DNA of 64,000 bases from Mayamaea pseudoterrestris (lineage: Eukaryota > Bacillariophyta > Bacillariophyceae > Sellaphorales > Sellaphoraceae): assembly GCA_027923505.1 (NCBI GenBank), contig BROI01000010.1, positions 62,001-126,000 of the forward strand, in the 5' to 3' direction. The notes below the pieces were generated by a model, which saw nothing but the letters and a program-made list of their open reading frames with translations, did not search any database and was not told the DNA's origin. The translations under genes were made by a program, and so were the position numbers. This document shows positions 49,252-59,499 of the stretch, piece by piece (the first letter of the stretch is position 1; every line of letters begins with the position of its first letter).

Positions 49252-51639
49252 TTACCTTTGCTGCTTGGTCCTTCTCGAACAATTCGCAGAGTCTAAGTAA
49301 TCGATGACTTCTTCAGCTTCGTTTTCGCCGATTTTGAGTAGGAACTTGATGTTATGATGGTTGGCTGCGTCCATGGTTTCGAGCTTGCGAACGATTTCGG
49401 CTCGCATGGGCTCCCCATCCTGAGTATGCCAAGTAAACGTTTGATTGACAAGTTCTTCAGGTGAGAATGCAGGTAGTAAATCGATTGGTCCGCGTGGATG
49501 CGCTTGAGGACGGGCTGATGGCGGCCGCTGGTAGGGACTGCTTCCGACGAATGGTTCATCTCCGAAGTAGAACTCGGGTCCGTCGTCGGCCGTTTCAGTA
49601 GGAACGGGTTCATCAGTGGGTAGCCCCTCTTCTTCGGAGCTTTGGTTGCCGAGTTGGAAGCTCTCTTGGAGTCCACCTTCGGTGTATACGAACATGTCGC
49701 CTTCGGGAGAAGCTTCGACTTGTGGTAAATCAAGACGGATGTTTGGATTAAGATCGTCTCGACGAGCCGTTACAATGCTTCGGGCGACAACTTGATGTGT
49801 TTCCTCGTCCAAGACCCAGTACGTTAGAGCATCACCGACGTTATCAGCTACCCCGACGAAACGTCCAGCGCGCTCATTGGTTTGGTTGAGCGATGTAGAG
49901 TTTGCGCTGTATCGAACGGGCTGCCACCAGTGGAAGTTGAGGTAGGCAGAGATATCGGGTACTTCGTTGTATACCTTTTGATATGGGGTCATGCCACCGA
50001 GACGTGACTGGGACATGAGGGCGAGTAGAGCTACGATGTGTAGAGTGCATAGCAGCCAGGTTGGTGCAGGCGATCCGGTCCGATCCATGTTGACATTGAC
50101 AGTGCGCTCGACATCGCCGATAACGCGTTCCGCTGGATTCTGCTGTTGGTTTTCCGGTTCGCTGACCCAGTGCTTACGGATCATAAACTGGCGTTCGATT
50201 TCTCGAATCGCTAGGCTGTTTTCTTCCTTGGCTCCGTCTGAGATTAGACCGAGTGGAGCACCGCAATCGTTGATAAACTGCATGAGCGTCGACGGAACTT
50301 GTCCCTTGTTCGCCATCGGGTAGACGCGAATCAATCGGCTCTGCATGCAAACGTAGAGTTGCGCTGCTTGGCATCCGGCATGTCCAGGAATACCATCGTT
50401 GAGTGCGGGTGTGTCGGAGAATAGTGTGTCCATTGCAACTTCTTCAGGTAGTCGACGAACATTCGCACCCGGGAAACGAGTACGCAAATGGCGTCGCTGA
50501 GGGAAACGTTGCTCGGCGCGGTAGAATTGAGTAGTGTTCTTGAGAGTCTCCTTGATACGATCGGTGGGTAGAAATCCGAAGTTGGGACGAAGCATTTGGT
50601 AATCTGGTCGCGTAGGAACCACAGTGCGTGCCGGTCGGCCGGCTAGTCCAGAATATGGATTGCCTCCAGCTTCTACAATTGCGGCATTGACCTGCAGCTC
50701 GTACGGATCGTACATTTCCCCGGCAGTGTCTTCGTATTCGAACGTTGCGTCGTTGGGGTTCTGAGCATGGCTTGATCCGGATGTCGATATGGTTCCGCGT
50801 GAGAGTAGTGAGGGTAGTGAAATGTCATCCTGTTGTGGGTTCGTGTTGTAAGAAGCGTCGTCGGGTACAATGTCGGCAATGCGCTCGGATGGACCCTCGG
50901 TTTCGACCTGCATAGGGTCCGACTCGTCGCTGAAGTGCTCCCACTCGTGGGTTTCGAGTCCATTCCATGAGACGACGTTGAGTGTTTCGACTGAAAGGTC
51001 TTCGGGATATTCGTCTTGCGCGTTTCCGTTGACTTGGGTGTTGTTGACTAGTAGTGTTGGCGCTTCGTGATCGTCCGTCGCGGCTTCAATTTCCGCTTGA
51101 ATCGAATCGTCATTAAGGTCTCCATCGTACTTTGACGGATCCCAAGGCGTGTCTGCTGTCATGACGACGTGCGGCAACGTGTCGAACTCGGCGTCGGTGA
51201 AATGATGCATCTTCAAATGGACCAAACCGTTCTGGACCGTGAATGGGATCAATGCTCCTTCGGGTGTAATCATGAGCTGCCGTCCGCCAAGTGCGCTTGC
51301 CTTGTCGAATACCTTGTTTCCGAAGTCCTCGAGCTGAACGACCGAATGAATGGTCGCGTCGGTTCCTCCGTCGGCGTACTGGTAGAAAATGCCAATGACG
51401 TACCCTTCCGTCGTCCAGATCTTGGCGGCGAATGTTCCGATGGGTAGTCCTTGCATCATGTGATTGTCAATTCCGGTAACGTCGGCAAACTGAGTCGTCG
51501 ATCGATCCAAGCAAATCATGTCCTTACCAGCGATCGAACCGTTGGCACCGCGATCCATCATGGACGGGCTTCGAGACGTAATTGCACGAGTAACATGGAA
51601 CTGTGACGCGTGTGGCCCTTGCGGGACATTCATACCCAT
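49252..51639 (-). CDS. Copia element A: protease and integrase part of pol (795-codon open frame)
   Basis: Near residue 33 is D-R-G-A-N, the aspartic protease active site in the form used by diatom-type Copia. Next comes LPHVVMTADTPWDPS, a linker phrase common in that group. The integrase core shows D in FSDTPAL, D in LISDGAKEE and E in NPAERVIGD, the DDE triad. A C-terminal region follows with GRFVGVADNVGDALTYWVL and then an acidic, proline-rich stretch. It processes the polyprotein and inserts the cDNA. It lies downstream of gag on the same strand. It is part of a broken element. Confidence 0.85.
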   Translation of the reverse strand: MGMNVPQGPHASQFHVTRAITSRSPSMMDRGANGSIAGKDMICLDRSTTQFADVTGIDNHMMQGLPIGTFAAKIWTTEGYVIGIFYQYADGGTDATIHSVVQLEDFGNKVFDKASALGGRQLMITPEGALIPFTVQNGLVHLKMHHFTDAEFDTLPHVVMTADTPWDPSKYDGDLNDDSIQAEIEAATDDHEAPTLLVNNTQVNGNAQDEYPEDLSVETLNVVSWNGLETHEWEHFSDESDPMQVETEGPSERIADIVPDDASYNTNPQQDDISLPSLLSRGTISTSGSSHAQNPNDATFEYEDTAGEMYDPYELQVNAAIVEAGGNPYSGLAGRPARTVVPTRPDYQMLRPNFGFLPTDRIKETLKNTTQFYRAEQRFPQRRHLRTRFPGANVRRLPEEVAMDTLFSDTPALNDGIPGHAGCQAAQLYVCMQSRLIRVYPMANKGQVPSTLMQFINDCGAPLGLISDGAKEENSLAIREIERQFMIRKHWVSEPENQQQNPAERVIGDVERTVNVNMDRTGSPAPTWLLCTLHIVALLALMSQSRLGGMTPYQKVYNEVPDISAYLNFHWWQPVRYSANSTSLNQTNERAGRFVGVADNVGDALTYWVLDEETHQVVARSIVTARRDDLNPNIRLDLPQVEASPEGDMFVYTEGGLQESFQLGNQSSEEEGLPTDEPVPTETADDGPEFYFGDEPFVGSSPYQRPPSARPQAHPRGPIDLLPAFSPEELVNQTFTWHTQDGEPMRAEIVRKLETMDAANHHNIKFLLKIGENEAEEVIDYLDSANCSRRTKQQR

Positions 51640-51907
51640 AAGCGCATCTGCGTGGATACGTTATGTGTAGCGACATGGTTTTGTAGAACCGCGACGTTGG
51701 CGTTCCGTTGGCACGATACATGTTGTACGCGCCGACTGTGCTTGATACACTGGTGGAGTAGATGGCTGGGCTTCCGTGAGCGAGCAGCCTGTGTTGCGAG
51801 ACTGACGCGCGCATGGCGTTCCCATGGTGGAGAAGGCTAAACCGACTGGTTGACAGCGGTGCTTTCAGCTGGTGTATTAGTATTATTCGTGTTGGCTTGG
51901 CTTGCGT

Positions 51908-53338
51908 TCAGCTGCAGGCGCGCACGTTCCGCTTCTCGGATTCGGCGAGTTTCTGCCTTGTGAGCTTCGCGCTGCTCCTCCGTCCAAGAGAACCATACAT
52001 CCGGCTCGACTCGACGGTTCGATGCTGCAGAAGAATTGGTGCACTGTCCGCGTCCACCACCTCGTCCGAAGTTACCTCCGGCCCGCCGCGTCCGCCGCGT
52101 CCAGAACCGCGACCGGTTCCGCGTCCGCTGCCATTTCCACGACCGTTTCCGCCTTGGCTGCTGCTTGGAGTGTTGCCGCTAGTCGGTGGAGTGCCTCCGG
52201 TCGGTGGAGTACTTGCTTGTTGGATGGATTGGTGGATCTTCATTTGGCGTTTGCGTGCCGCTTTGACGTCGTCGGTATCGCGAGCGAACTCGATGAGCTG
52301 CTTGTACCAGTCTTCGAAGCTTTGATCTTGACCTTGCGCGTTGAGGATACGACTCGCCGAACTGATTTCTTGGCGAAAGGCGTCGTTCCAGCGAACCGAT
52401 TCGGACAACCACTTCTTGCGCGTCGCGTCGGGGACTGTTTCGCCGGTATAATCTTCGTAATCGAGCAAGGCATTCTCCCATTGAGTGAACCACGCAGTGT
52501 ACGTGCTGCCGTGGTCGTTCGTCAGTTTCATGTCGCGAACTCTCGACTCGGCTCGCTGCGCTGCGCGCTCGGCGTTCTTGCCCGTCAAGTACATCTTGTG
52601 CATTTCCTTGAAGCACTCGTGGGCCGACCCGTCCTTGTGGCGACGAATGATCGGGATGCAGTTGGCGACTTTGCAGTATGAAGTGATGATGTCGAATGCT
52701 GTGGCTTCTTGCGCTTTGAATACCTCGAGATCTTCGGGCGAAAGCGTTGTCGGGTTGAAATCCGGATCGAAGACTCGCTCGATGCCTTGGTTCTTGGCCG
52801 TTGCGAACGTCTTGAGCCACCATTGACGGAATTTGTACTCGTCTTTGAACTCGGTGTATGCCTTGGTGTCGACTCGGACGCGAGCTTTGTACTTCTCGGC
52901 CTCGGACTTCTCTGGAACGTCCGTCGAGTTGACTCGTTGAATCCGACTCATGTCGCTTTGGAATAGGGACTCTTCGGGCGATTCAGTCGCTTTGATGAGT
53001 GCAGCGAATGTGAGCGTCGCCCATTCCTTGAGTTCGCGCTCTTCCGATGCCCATTGACGAAGGCGGGTAATGGTTCGAATAACCGTGATGTGCGTTTTGG
53101 ATTCCTTCAGTACCGACTCGATGTCCTTGATGGTCAGCATTAGGAATGGCTCCGTGAGTAGGCGTCCGTCCGGGAGGAGTGACTTGATGGCGACGATGAC
53201 TGGAAGCTTCATGAACTTGTCGTTGTTGACGGTCTTCAGCTTGTAAATGCTTTTCAATCCGACGGCGAGCGAGTTGTCTTCCGCGTCATCTTGCGTGACA
53301 TTGGGTCCGTCGGGAGGATCATCTTCGACGACGGTCAT
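51908..53338 (-). CDS. Copia element A: Gag-like protein (476 codons)
   Basis: It starts at the first ATG after the leader (53338). The N-terminal two thirds are a helical capsid-like region with a UBN2/Copia-type gag flavour (FKDEYKFRQWW, YTAWFTQWENALLDYEDYTGE, WLSESVRWNDAF). The C-terminal part is rich in G, R and S with RGG-like repeats (GRGTGRGSGRGGRGG), and I see no CCHC zinc knuckle. The arginine-glycine tail may replace the knuckle in RNA binding. It is known from the family that Gag forms the particle; the rest is inference. Confidence 0.8.
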   Translation of the reverse strand: MTVVEDDPPDGPNVTQDDAEDNSLAVGLKSIYKLKTVNNDKFMKLPVIVAIKSLLPDGRLLTEPFLMLTIKDIESVLKESKTHITVIRTITRLRQWASEERELKEWATLTFAALIKATESPEESLFQSDMSRIQRVNSTDVPEKSEAEKYKARVRVDTKAYTEFKDEYKFRQWWLKTFATAKNQGIERVFDPDFNPTTLSPEDLEVFKAQEATAFDIITSYCKVANCIPIIRRHKDGSAHECFKEMHKMYLTGKNAERAAQRAESRVRDMKLTNDHGSTYTAWFTQWENALLDYEDYTGETVPDATRKKWLSESVRWNDAFRQEISSASRILNAQGQDQSFEDWYKQLIEFARDTDDVKAARKRQMKIHQSIQQASTPPTGGTPPTSGNTPSSSQGGNGRGNGSGRGTGRGSGRGGRGGPEVTSDEVVDADSAPILLQHRTVESSRMYGSLGRRSSAKLTRQKLAESEKRNVRACS

Positions 53339-53587
53339 GTTGTTGATTGATTGGTACGGGATGAATATATACCGCGAGAATAATCGAGGAAGTCGATTCT
53401 ATCCGAGCGATGCTTGCAATTCGACTCGGTCTTCAATCCCTCCGTCTGCCGGACTAGTGTAGATTGAAGCCTCGGACAGGAAATGAACGAGGGATGTCCG
53501 CTGCCAATGTAGTGTGCAACGAAACGACGGGAGTGGTCGTCACCAGCGCCCGAGAGAGTTGATTGTAAAGACCAAGACTGTGTGATC
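53339..53587 (-). other. Leader between 5' LTR and gag of Copia element A
   Basis: About 250 bp of untranslated sequence between the LTR end (GTGTCA at 53588) and the gag ATG. A primer-binding site should lie at the LTR edge; the sequence there (GATCACACAGTCTTGG on the minus strand) was not matched to a tRNA by eye. No gene is seen. Confidence 0.6.
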
Positions 53588-53944
53588 TGACACGATGCAG
53601 TTCCAGTTCGTACGGCTGCAACGATTCCTCACCCTCTGTAGTCGGTTTCCAAGTGAGCGGGATGATCAGTCCTTTACCTTGGTTTATCCTACAGGGGTCT
53701 TATCCTACAAAACGCTAGTTGATTAAGCAGTTCTCTAGAAAGTGAGTTGATTTACGATCGGTCGAGAAAGAGCGATTGATCAGATGGCTCTTTCAAGACC
53801 ATTCACGATAGTGAATACTAATCTTGTTTAATCGTGCCTGCGGCTGGCACACATGCAATATTTCAATGACGTAGTTGTGAGTAGATGTCTTTTCTGGTAC
53901 CGCAACGGAGGTTCGAGTACTATGCTCGTGCGCCCCCGGCGACG
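53588..53944 (-). repeat. 5' LTR of Copia element A (outer end missing)
   Basis: On the minus strand it ends CATCGTGTCA and matches 46911-47245 with about one substitution (GATGATCAGTCC here, GATGATAAGTCC there). It stops at CGTCGCCGGGGGC and lacks the first about 43 bases of the LTR. The next sequence to the right belongs to another Copia element. Confidence 0.9.
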
Positions 53945-56510
53945 CTGGTCGGCGTAAGCGCTGATAGATGTCGACTTTCGATTGGCCAGATCGTAAAAGG
54001 AGTACTCGAGTGAGTGCCACAGTCTTTCATCCAGACGAGGTCCGCTGAGCTTGGTAAAACCATGTCGCGGAGTGTGTCGGCAAAGTGCTCATGCCAATGC
54101 GCGCCAGAAGTGCGCAATCCGTAAAGTGCCTTGTAGATGACCAACATGGCCTTCCAATGGTCCAAAACTCGACCGGCAACAATGTAGACCTTTTTCCTTG
54201 GTCTTGGGCTCAGGCAGGCGTACGACATCGGCAGCCAAAAACTTGAGGTCGTTCAGTTGACAAGCTAACAGTGCTATGGTTCGAATGCTTCGCATAGAGA
54301 CAACACCGGAGTAGGCGGAGTCCTTGGGCGGAGCGGTCAAATGTCCCCCGGCGACGAGTCGGGCCTTACGTCGTAGATCGTTCTTGCAGTCGAAAACAAG
54401 ATGCGCGTTGATGCGCTTCCAGTCACTTTCCATGAAGGCACCGATGCCCTTGTCGATGAAAGTGTCGTACTCGTGTAGCTGCTCCATCTCAGTCTTGACG
54501 GCGTCAGCCCACAGGGTGTTTCCATTAGCAGCGTCGAGGCGGTTCGCTTCCTTCCAGGTATTAGGAACTTGAACGCCAAACTTGAAACGTGCTTCTTGGA
54601 CACGGTTCTTCTTTGCAGCCTTGCACATGCGGTTAAACAGTTTAGTGCGTCCTGCCATGCGCCTCAAGCGCTTCCATCCATCCTTGTCCAGCATACCCTT
54701 GCGCTTGCCGTACTCGGCAACGGTAACAGGGTCGGACTTGATAATCAATGCGAGTGGCTCCCAGGTCTTCTCGCCATTTGCCCATTGGATGAGCAAGTTG
54801 TAGGATGAGCCGCGATACGTAGCGTCGGCTTGTGTCAGTGGACCTTCATGTCCGTCAATGAAATCAAATTTGTAGTACTGGTCGTCGTTGTCATCGTCCC
54901 CCAGTCGTAAAGAATCTTGCCGCTCGCACAGGTCGGCAGACTCAATCGAAACTTGATGATCTTGTGGTTGGCTTCATCGCGATCGTTCAGTTGCTCGATA
55001 ACCTTGTAACGTCGCGTGGAGCCGTCTTCCTCATCAAGAAGGACAGTGCGTCCCATCAGTTCAGCCGGAGTAAAGGACGGCATGGGTCCGTCGGGATCCA
55101 GACCGGCTAACTCGGCAGCGCTTTCCAACGTGAATGCGTCTTCATCCACGGTTCCCCCAGAATCAGGCGCTGGGGTCGGTGTAAGGTCGTGTTCAAACAC
55201 CGGACCGACTAGGTCATACTCATCATCAAACTCGTCAACAGTTTCGACTTGGACTCGTTCACGCGCGGGGCGCGCGTCGAAGACAGGTTCCGCGAACAGT
55301 GGTCGTTCGGACTCGGGTTCAGGAGCGCTTTCAGCTTCAGCGCGTAGGTTACGTCCTTCGGAGAAGGGACGAACGTTGGATCGGATGACAACCATTCCAG
55401 TCCGATCGGATCAAACTTGGTAAGTGAGGATGTCACCCTTGTTCTCTGCAATGCCGACCCAGCGTCCTGCTGCTTCCTTGGTGTGAGGAAATGTCGGCGG
55501 CTCGTCGGCTCCAGCTTCGTACAGGACTCGTTCCCAGAACTTGAACTGCAGGAACGGCAAAATGTCGGGTACTCGGTTGAAGGCGGCTTCAGTAGGGGTC
55601 TTCCAGTTGAGGGACTCGGTCGCCAGATTGTTGAATAAGGCGATTACGTACAGCGCGCATAGGAGCCAGGCTCCAGCAGGTGCGCCCATACGGTTCATGA
55701 TGTTCTGGACTGATGACTTGACTTCTTGGATGCGACGCTCGGCAGGGTTCTGGTTCTGGTATCCGGGCTCGCTCTGTTGGTCACGAATCGCGTAGAATCG
55801 CAACAAGGTTTCAACTTGCTTCCCGAGCTGCACTCGCGAGTTATCGCTAATGAGCAAGTCGGGAGCGCCAATGTCTCAAATGAAGTCTTCGAGCGCCATG
55901 GGCATGTCACTCTCCGTTCTCAGTGGGTATCCCCTCGTCAGCAGACTCTTCTTTCCGACGAACAGTTGCATCATCTTGCATCCGCCATGGCCGCGGATTC
56001 CGTCGTTAAAGGCAGCTTCCTTGGAAAACCAGGTGTCTGTCGCCGTATCGTCATGGAAACGAACCACATTGGCGGCAGGGAATCGCGACTTAAAGTGTTG
56101 GCGAAATGGGGTGTGTGCCGATGCACGGAAAAGCTGTGTCGTATTCTTAATGGTGCGCTTGACTCGTTCAAGTGGCGTGTAAAGTCAGGTTCTTGTGGCA
56201 TTATGCGTCGTGCATTGGCTTGGCGCGTCGTATCAGCCTGATTGCGATCGACATACTGCACCACACGTTCCACTGAGTTCATGTTGTTTCGGTAGGTGGC
56301 GTCGCAGAAGTCATCCATGCGGGCGTTGATGAAACCGTGGTTTTCTTCCAATTCGTTGAAGCGACGATTAAACTCAAGTTCTTCTTCGTTCCATTCATTA
56401 TCCAACTCCCCGGACAAGGTGCCACGACGAGTGTGGACGGAGACGAAGCAGTCACCAAACATCCGTACTGACCTCGGGACGACGAAGACGCGACGAGAAG
56501 CATCTCAGAC
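53945..56510 (-). mobile_element. Copia LTR retroelement B, truncated (integrase to RT), broken
   Basis: Read right to left, it shows an integrase core (DTWFSKEAAFNDGIRGHGG, MLISDNSR, QNQNPAERRI) at about 55410-56070, a GRWVGIAENKGDILTY phrase, the linker and WEPL module at about 54780-55395, and RT N-terminal text (ANGNTLWADAVKTEM, DLRRKARLVAGGHL, SAYSGVVSMRSI) at about 54230-54700. RT continues to KALYGLRTSGAHWHEHF. Gag, protease, RNase H and both LTRs are absent. It is cut on the left by the LTR of element A and on the right near 56510 by element C, which points the other way. About four or more breaks; older than element A. Confidence 0.85.
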
Positions 56511-56514
56511 CAAT

Positions 56515-57320
56515 TTACGAAGTCTACTGCTTCTCGGCGAAGGATTGTAAAGAAATGAAGATTCCTCGGGGGAAACAGTGGATTTCCGAGTTGAAAGTCA
56601 TCGCTTACATTGTACAGACTTGAAGTCTTTGACGACGATTATGACCGGGAAGGAAAAGGACCGAAAGAAAAACAGAAGGCGTATGCAAAGAAGAATGTGT
56701 TTGTATATTGCGGATCTTTCCACGCACTGTCGAACCCGTCTTGCATCACTCGCAGTACAGCAGTTCAAGAAGACGATGGACGGACGCGGCGTCTACCAAC
56801 GATTGCGAACGCGATACGAAGAAGGCGCTACTGCTCACATCGAGAAGGAACGGCGCGCGAACGGAACTGCAGGGAACGGGCCGACCGGAGAAGTGGTCAC
56901 GGCCGACGATCGAATTTCTCGCACTGTTCTGGCCAAGAAAGCCATCTGGCTGCTCGAAATGGACGCAGAAGCTCTGCCAGGTTTACTTCAACGACACGAC
57001 ATGCTACGCGACGCTTTCTCCGGAGCACATTCAGCGCAACTAGCATTTTGACGGAATGATTGCCATCAAGAAACACATGGGGCAACACGACTCGGAAGAC
57101 AATTTCGCGCAGTTGTACGCGCACTTAGAAGAGTGCCGCATCGAGCAGACAAGAAACACCCATCGACGACGAAGACTAAGCGCACAATCAATCAGGCGCA
57201 GTCTAGCGGGAACGAAAGGAGGCGCGGCGGCAAGGCGCGACTCCAAGCGGCTTATCGGCGGAACGACTTGCAGCGATCATGAAGAAACTCACGCGAGCGG
57301 AAGGAGAAGTCTGGCTAGAT
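56515..57320 (+). pseudogene. Copia element C: gag remnant
   Basis: Basic, charged text with phrases such as KEMKIPRGKQWISELK, a DDDYDREGKGP-like stretch and a KKHMGQHDSEDNFAQLYAHLEECRI-like region. It precedes the protease in the position of gag. The product is inferred from position and composition. It is a broken fossil and its left edge is the junction with element B. Confidence 0.6.
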
Positions 57321-57740
57321 GAAGTTTGATCAGCGAAAGCAGTTGAAGGACAAGCGTGCGACGGCGCCCAAGACACCCGAAAAACGGGGATGGCGACCGC
57401 GCAACCAACGAGGCACGGCACGACGCAGACGCAGCAACGGGCGCACAAGAGCGCACGCGACGGAATTAGCGAACGATCACGCAAGCGTTCCTGGCACGAT
57501 TATATTCAGCCCCGGCAATAGTGGAATGTCAGTCCAAACGGCTGCACGATCGGTTCTGCAAGCGAACAATGCGAGTACTACAACTCAGCAAGTGACAGGA
57601 TCGTTGACGACCGATAACACCGGACGAGGTACATTCAGCTTCAACATGCATCGTCGTAGGCGCGTCAATCGCGCACACTACGAGCGGATCAACGAAGGCG
57701 CGCTCATCGACAGCGGCGCGAACGGAGGCTTATGAGGGAG
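57320..57740 (+). pseudogene. Copia element C: protease region (DSGAN)
   Basis: A basic, R-rich N-terminal part and an S/T/N-rich linker lead to ALIDSGANGG at about 57700-57730. This D-S-G-A-N is the aspartic protease active site of the Copia family. It is part of a broken element. Confidence 0.75.
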
Positions 57741-58009
57741 AGCCCGCCGTTTCGGAAACGAACGCCGAGGTGGATGTGACTGGTATAGACGATCATATTG
57801 TCCCAGCTCAAGATTGGCACTGCAGCTGACTGGCAAAGACCCTTAGTGGCGAAACCATTCTGCTTCTGTGTCACCAGTATGCTTTAAAGCGAGACGGAAC
57901 GACGATCTCATTGCCCGAATCAATTGCGCGCAATGGGACATCGCGTCGACGATATTCCGACCATGTTTGGCGGAAACGCAACGAATTACGACGAACATTG
58001 AGGCTACGT

Positions 58010-59410
58010 TTTGCCATTGGCAATTCGCGATGGCCTGGTGTACTTCAGTGACGAAACCCACGTCGACGATTTGGATAAGCATCCGACCGTCATCATGACG
58101 CGGACGGCCGGGACTCGACTGTTTACGATGTCGAGCACGCGCACGACGATCGACGAACGAGACGCGCCGATTGGGATCTTCGACGAACGATTCGATGATG
58201 ACGGTATCACGCACCGCAATCGTCACACGCCGACACGCACTGGCGACGAACTTGACGACTGGATCAATCGGTGCGTGCGCCACGCTCAGTTTTCACGCGT
58301 TAATTTGCGGAAGCTAAGAAGCAAGGAACCGGACTATAATGCTCTTCGGCCGTACCTCGGATGGGTCCCGACTGAGCGCGTTCAACAGACTTTACGTCAC
58401 ACGGAAGCATGGTATCATCTCAGCGCACACCCGCGATTACCATTTCGACACCTCACAAAATCGAGATTTCCGGCCGCGAACGTTCAGCGGTTGCGCGAAC
58501 TTTTCGCCACAGACACGATACACTCTGACACGCCAGCCTTAGATGATGGAATTCTGGGGCATGGGGGAGCTACTAAGATGCAGCTCTTTGTTGGACAAGA
58601 AAGTTTTTACACGCGCGGCTACCTGATGAAATCGGAAAGCGAAATGTCAAACGCGTTAGAGGATTTTATCCGCGAAGTGGGCGCTCCTAACGGACTGCTC
58701 AGCGACAACGCCAAGTCAAAGACTGGCAAAGCAGTGAGGGATCTCTGTCGGATGTACAATATTCCTCAAGTGACCATGGAACCGAGTCACCCAGAACAAA
58801 ATCCATGCGAACGTCACACGTCGCACATTAAGCCAATGATGGAGAACCTCCAACGAGATTCGGGTCCGCCAGGCCATTGCTGGGTTTTTGCTGATTAAAT
58901 TCTTAATCAGGATAGTGAACGTCCTCGCGACGGAATCGCTGGGATGGCGCGCGCCAACGGAAGTTGCGTTCGGAAATCTGCCGGATATTTCGCCTTGTTA
59001 CATTTCAAGTGGTGGGAACCGGTCACGTTTGAGGCGCAGGGAGCTCTCGGCGGTACGATCTGGCAACGGCCGATTCGTGGGCATCGCAGAGAATAGCGGT
59101 CCGCACATGACTTTTCTCGTTCTGACGGACGACACGCTTCAGGCGATTCCGCGCTCCAACGTGGTCTCGCGCAGCTACTTGTTACCACGAGAGTTGCCTT
59201 CCTTCCCTGAGTCTGGAGGGGAGATTTCTGAAGAAGCTACACGCGCAAGCGAGCGAAATTTTGAAACTCCAGATCTCGCGACAGGACGCTACCATAGCAC
59301 GCATGTGACAGAAAGTAGTCACGACAACTACGAAGGAAACGACGACGAAACAATTCTCGATGGCGAACCACGCCAACGTACCAGCGAAGTTCTTCAGAAG
59401 GGCTGAGCAA
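58010..59410 (+). pseudogene. Copia element C: integrase region
   Basis: The phrase LRPYLGWVPTERVQQTLRHT marks the start of the integrase side. The DDE core is visible: D in IHSDTPALDDGILGHGG, D in LLSDNAKSKTG and E in SHPEQNPCERHT. A GNGRFVGIAENSGPHMTFLVL stretch then matches the same module in elements A and B. Broken. Confidence 0.8.
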
Positions 59411-59499
59411 GAATCAGGAATAAATGCCCTCTGTTCTCTCCAAGCGAACTCATCGGACGCACGTTCGTAAGGGAACACGAAAACGGTCAGAAAATGCGA

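Larger units (their letters stand above)
46911..53944 (-). mobile_element. Copia LTR retroelement A (about 7 kb), mostly complete, broken
   Basis: From right to left it has a 5' LTR, a leader, gag, protease-integrase, RT, RNase H, a polypurine tract and a 3' LTR. The order with integrase before RT is Copia (Pseudoviridae type). Gag and the protease-integrase part are in long open frames; the RT to RNase H part has a handful of breaks (about four or five). The LTRs differ at about one site in roughly 335 shared bases, so the insertion looks recent. Each LTR lacks some of its outer end: about 24 bp on the Satellite C side and about 43 bp on the other. The flanks differ (Satellite C and another Copia), and no target duplication is seen, so the edges have been rearranged. 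Confidence 0.9.

Noticed and set aside
56578-57051. The 157-codon frame at 56578 as an independent host gene
   Set aside because: Its place before a Copia protease and its charged gag-like text, together with several overlapping frames of similar length, fit decayed gag better.
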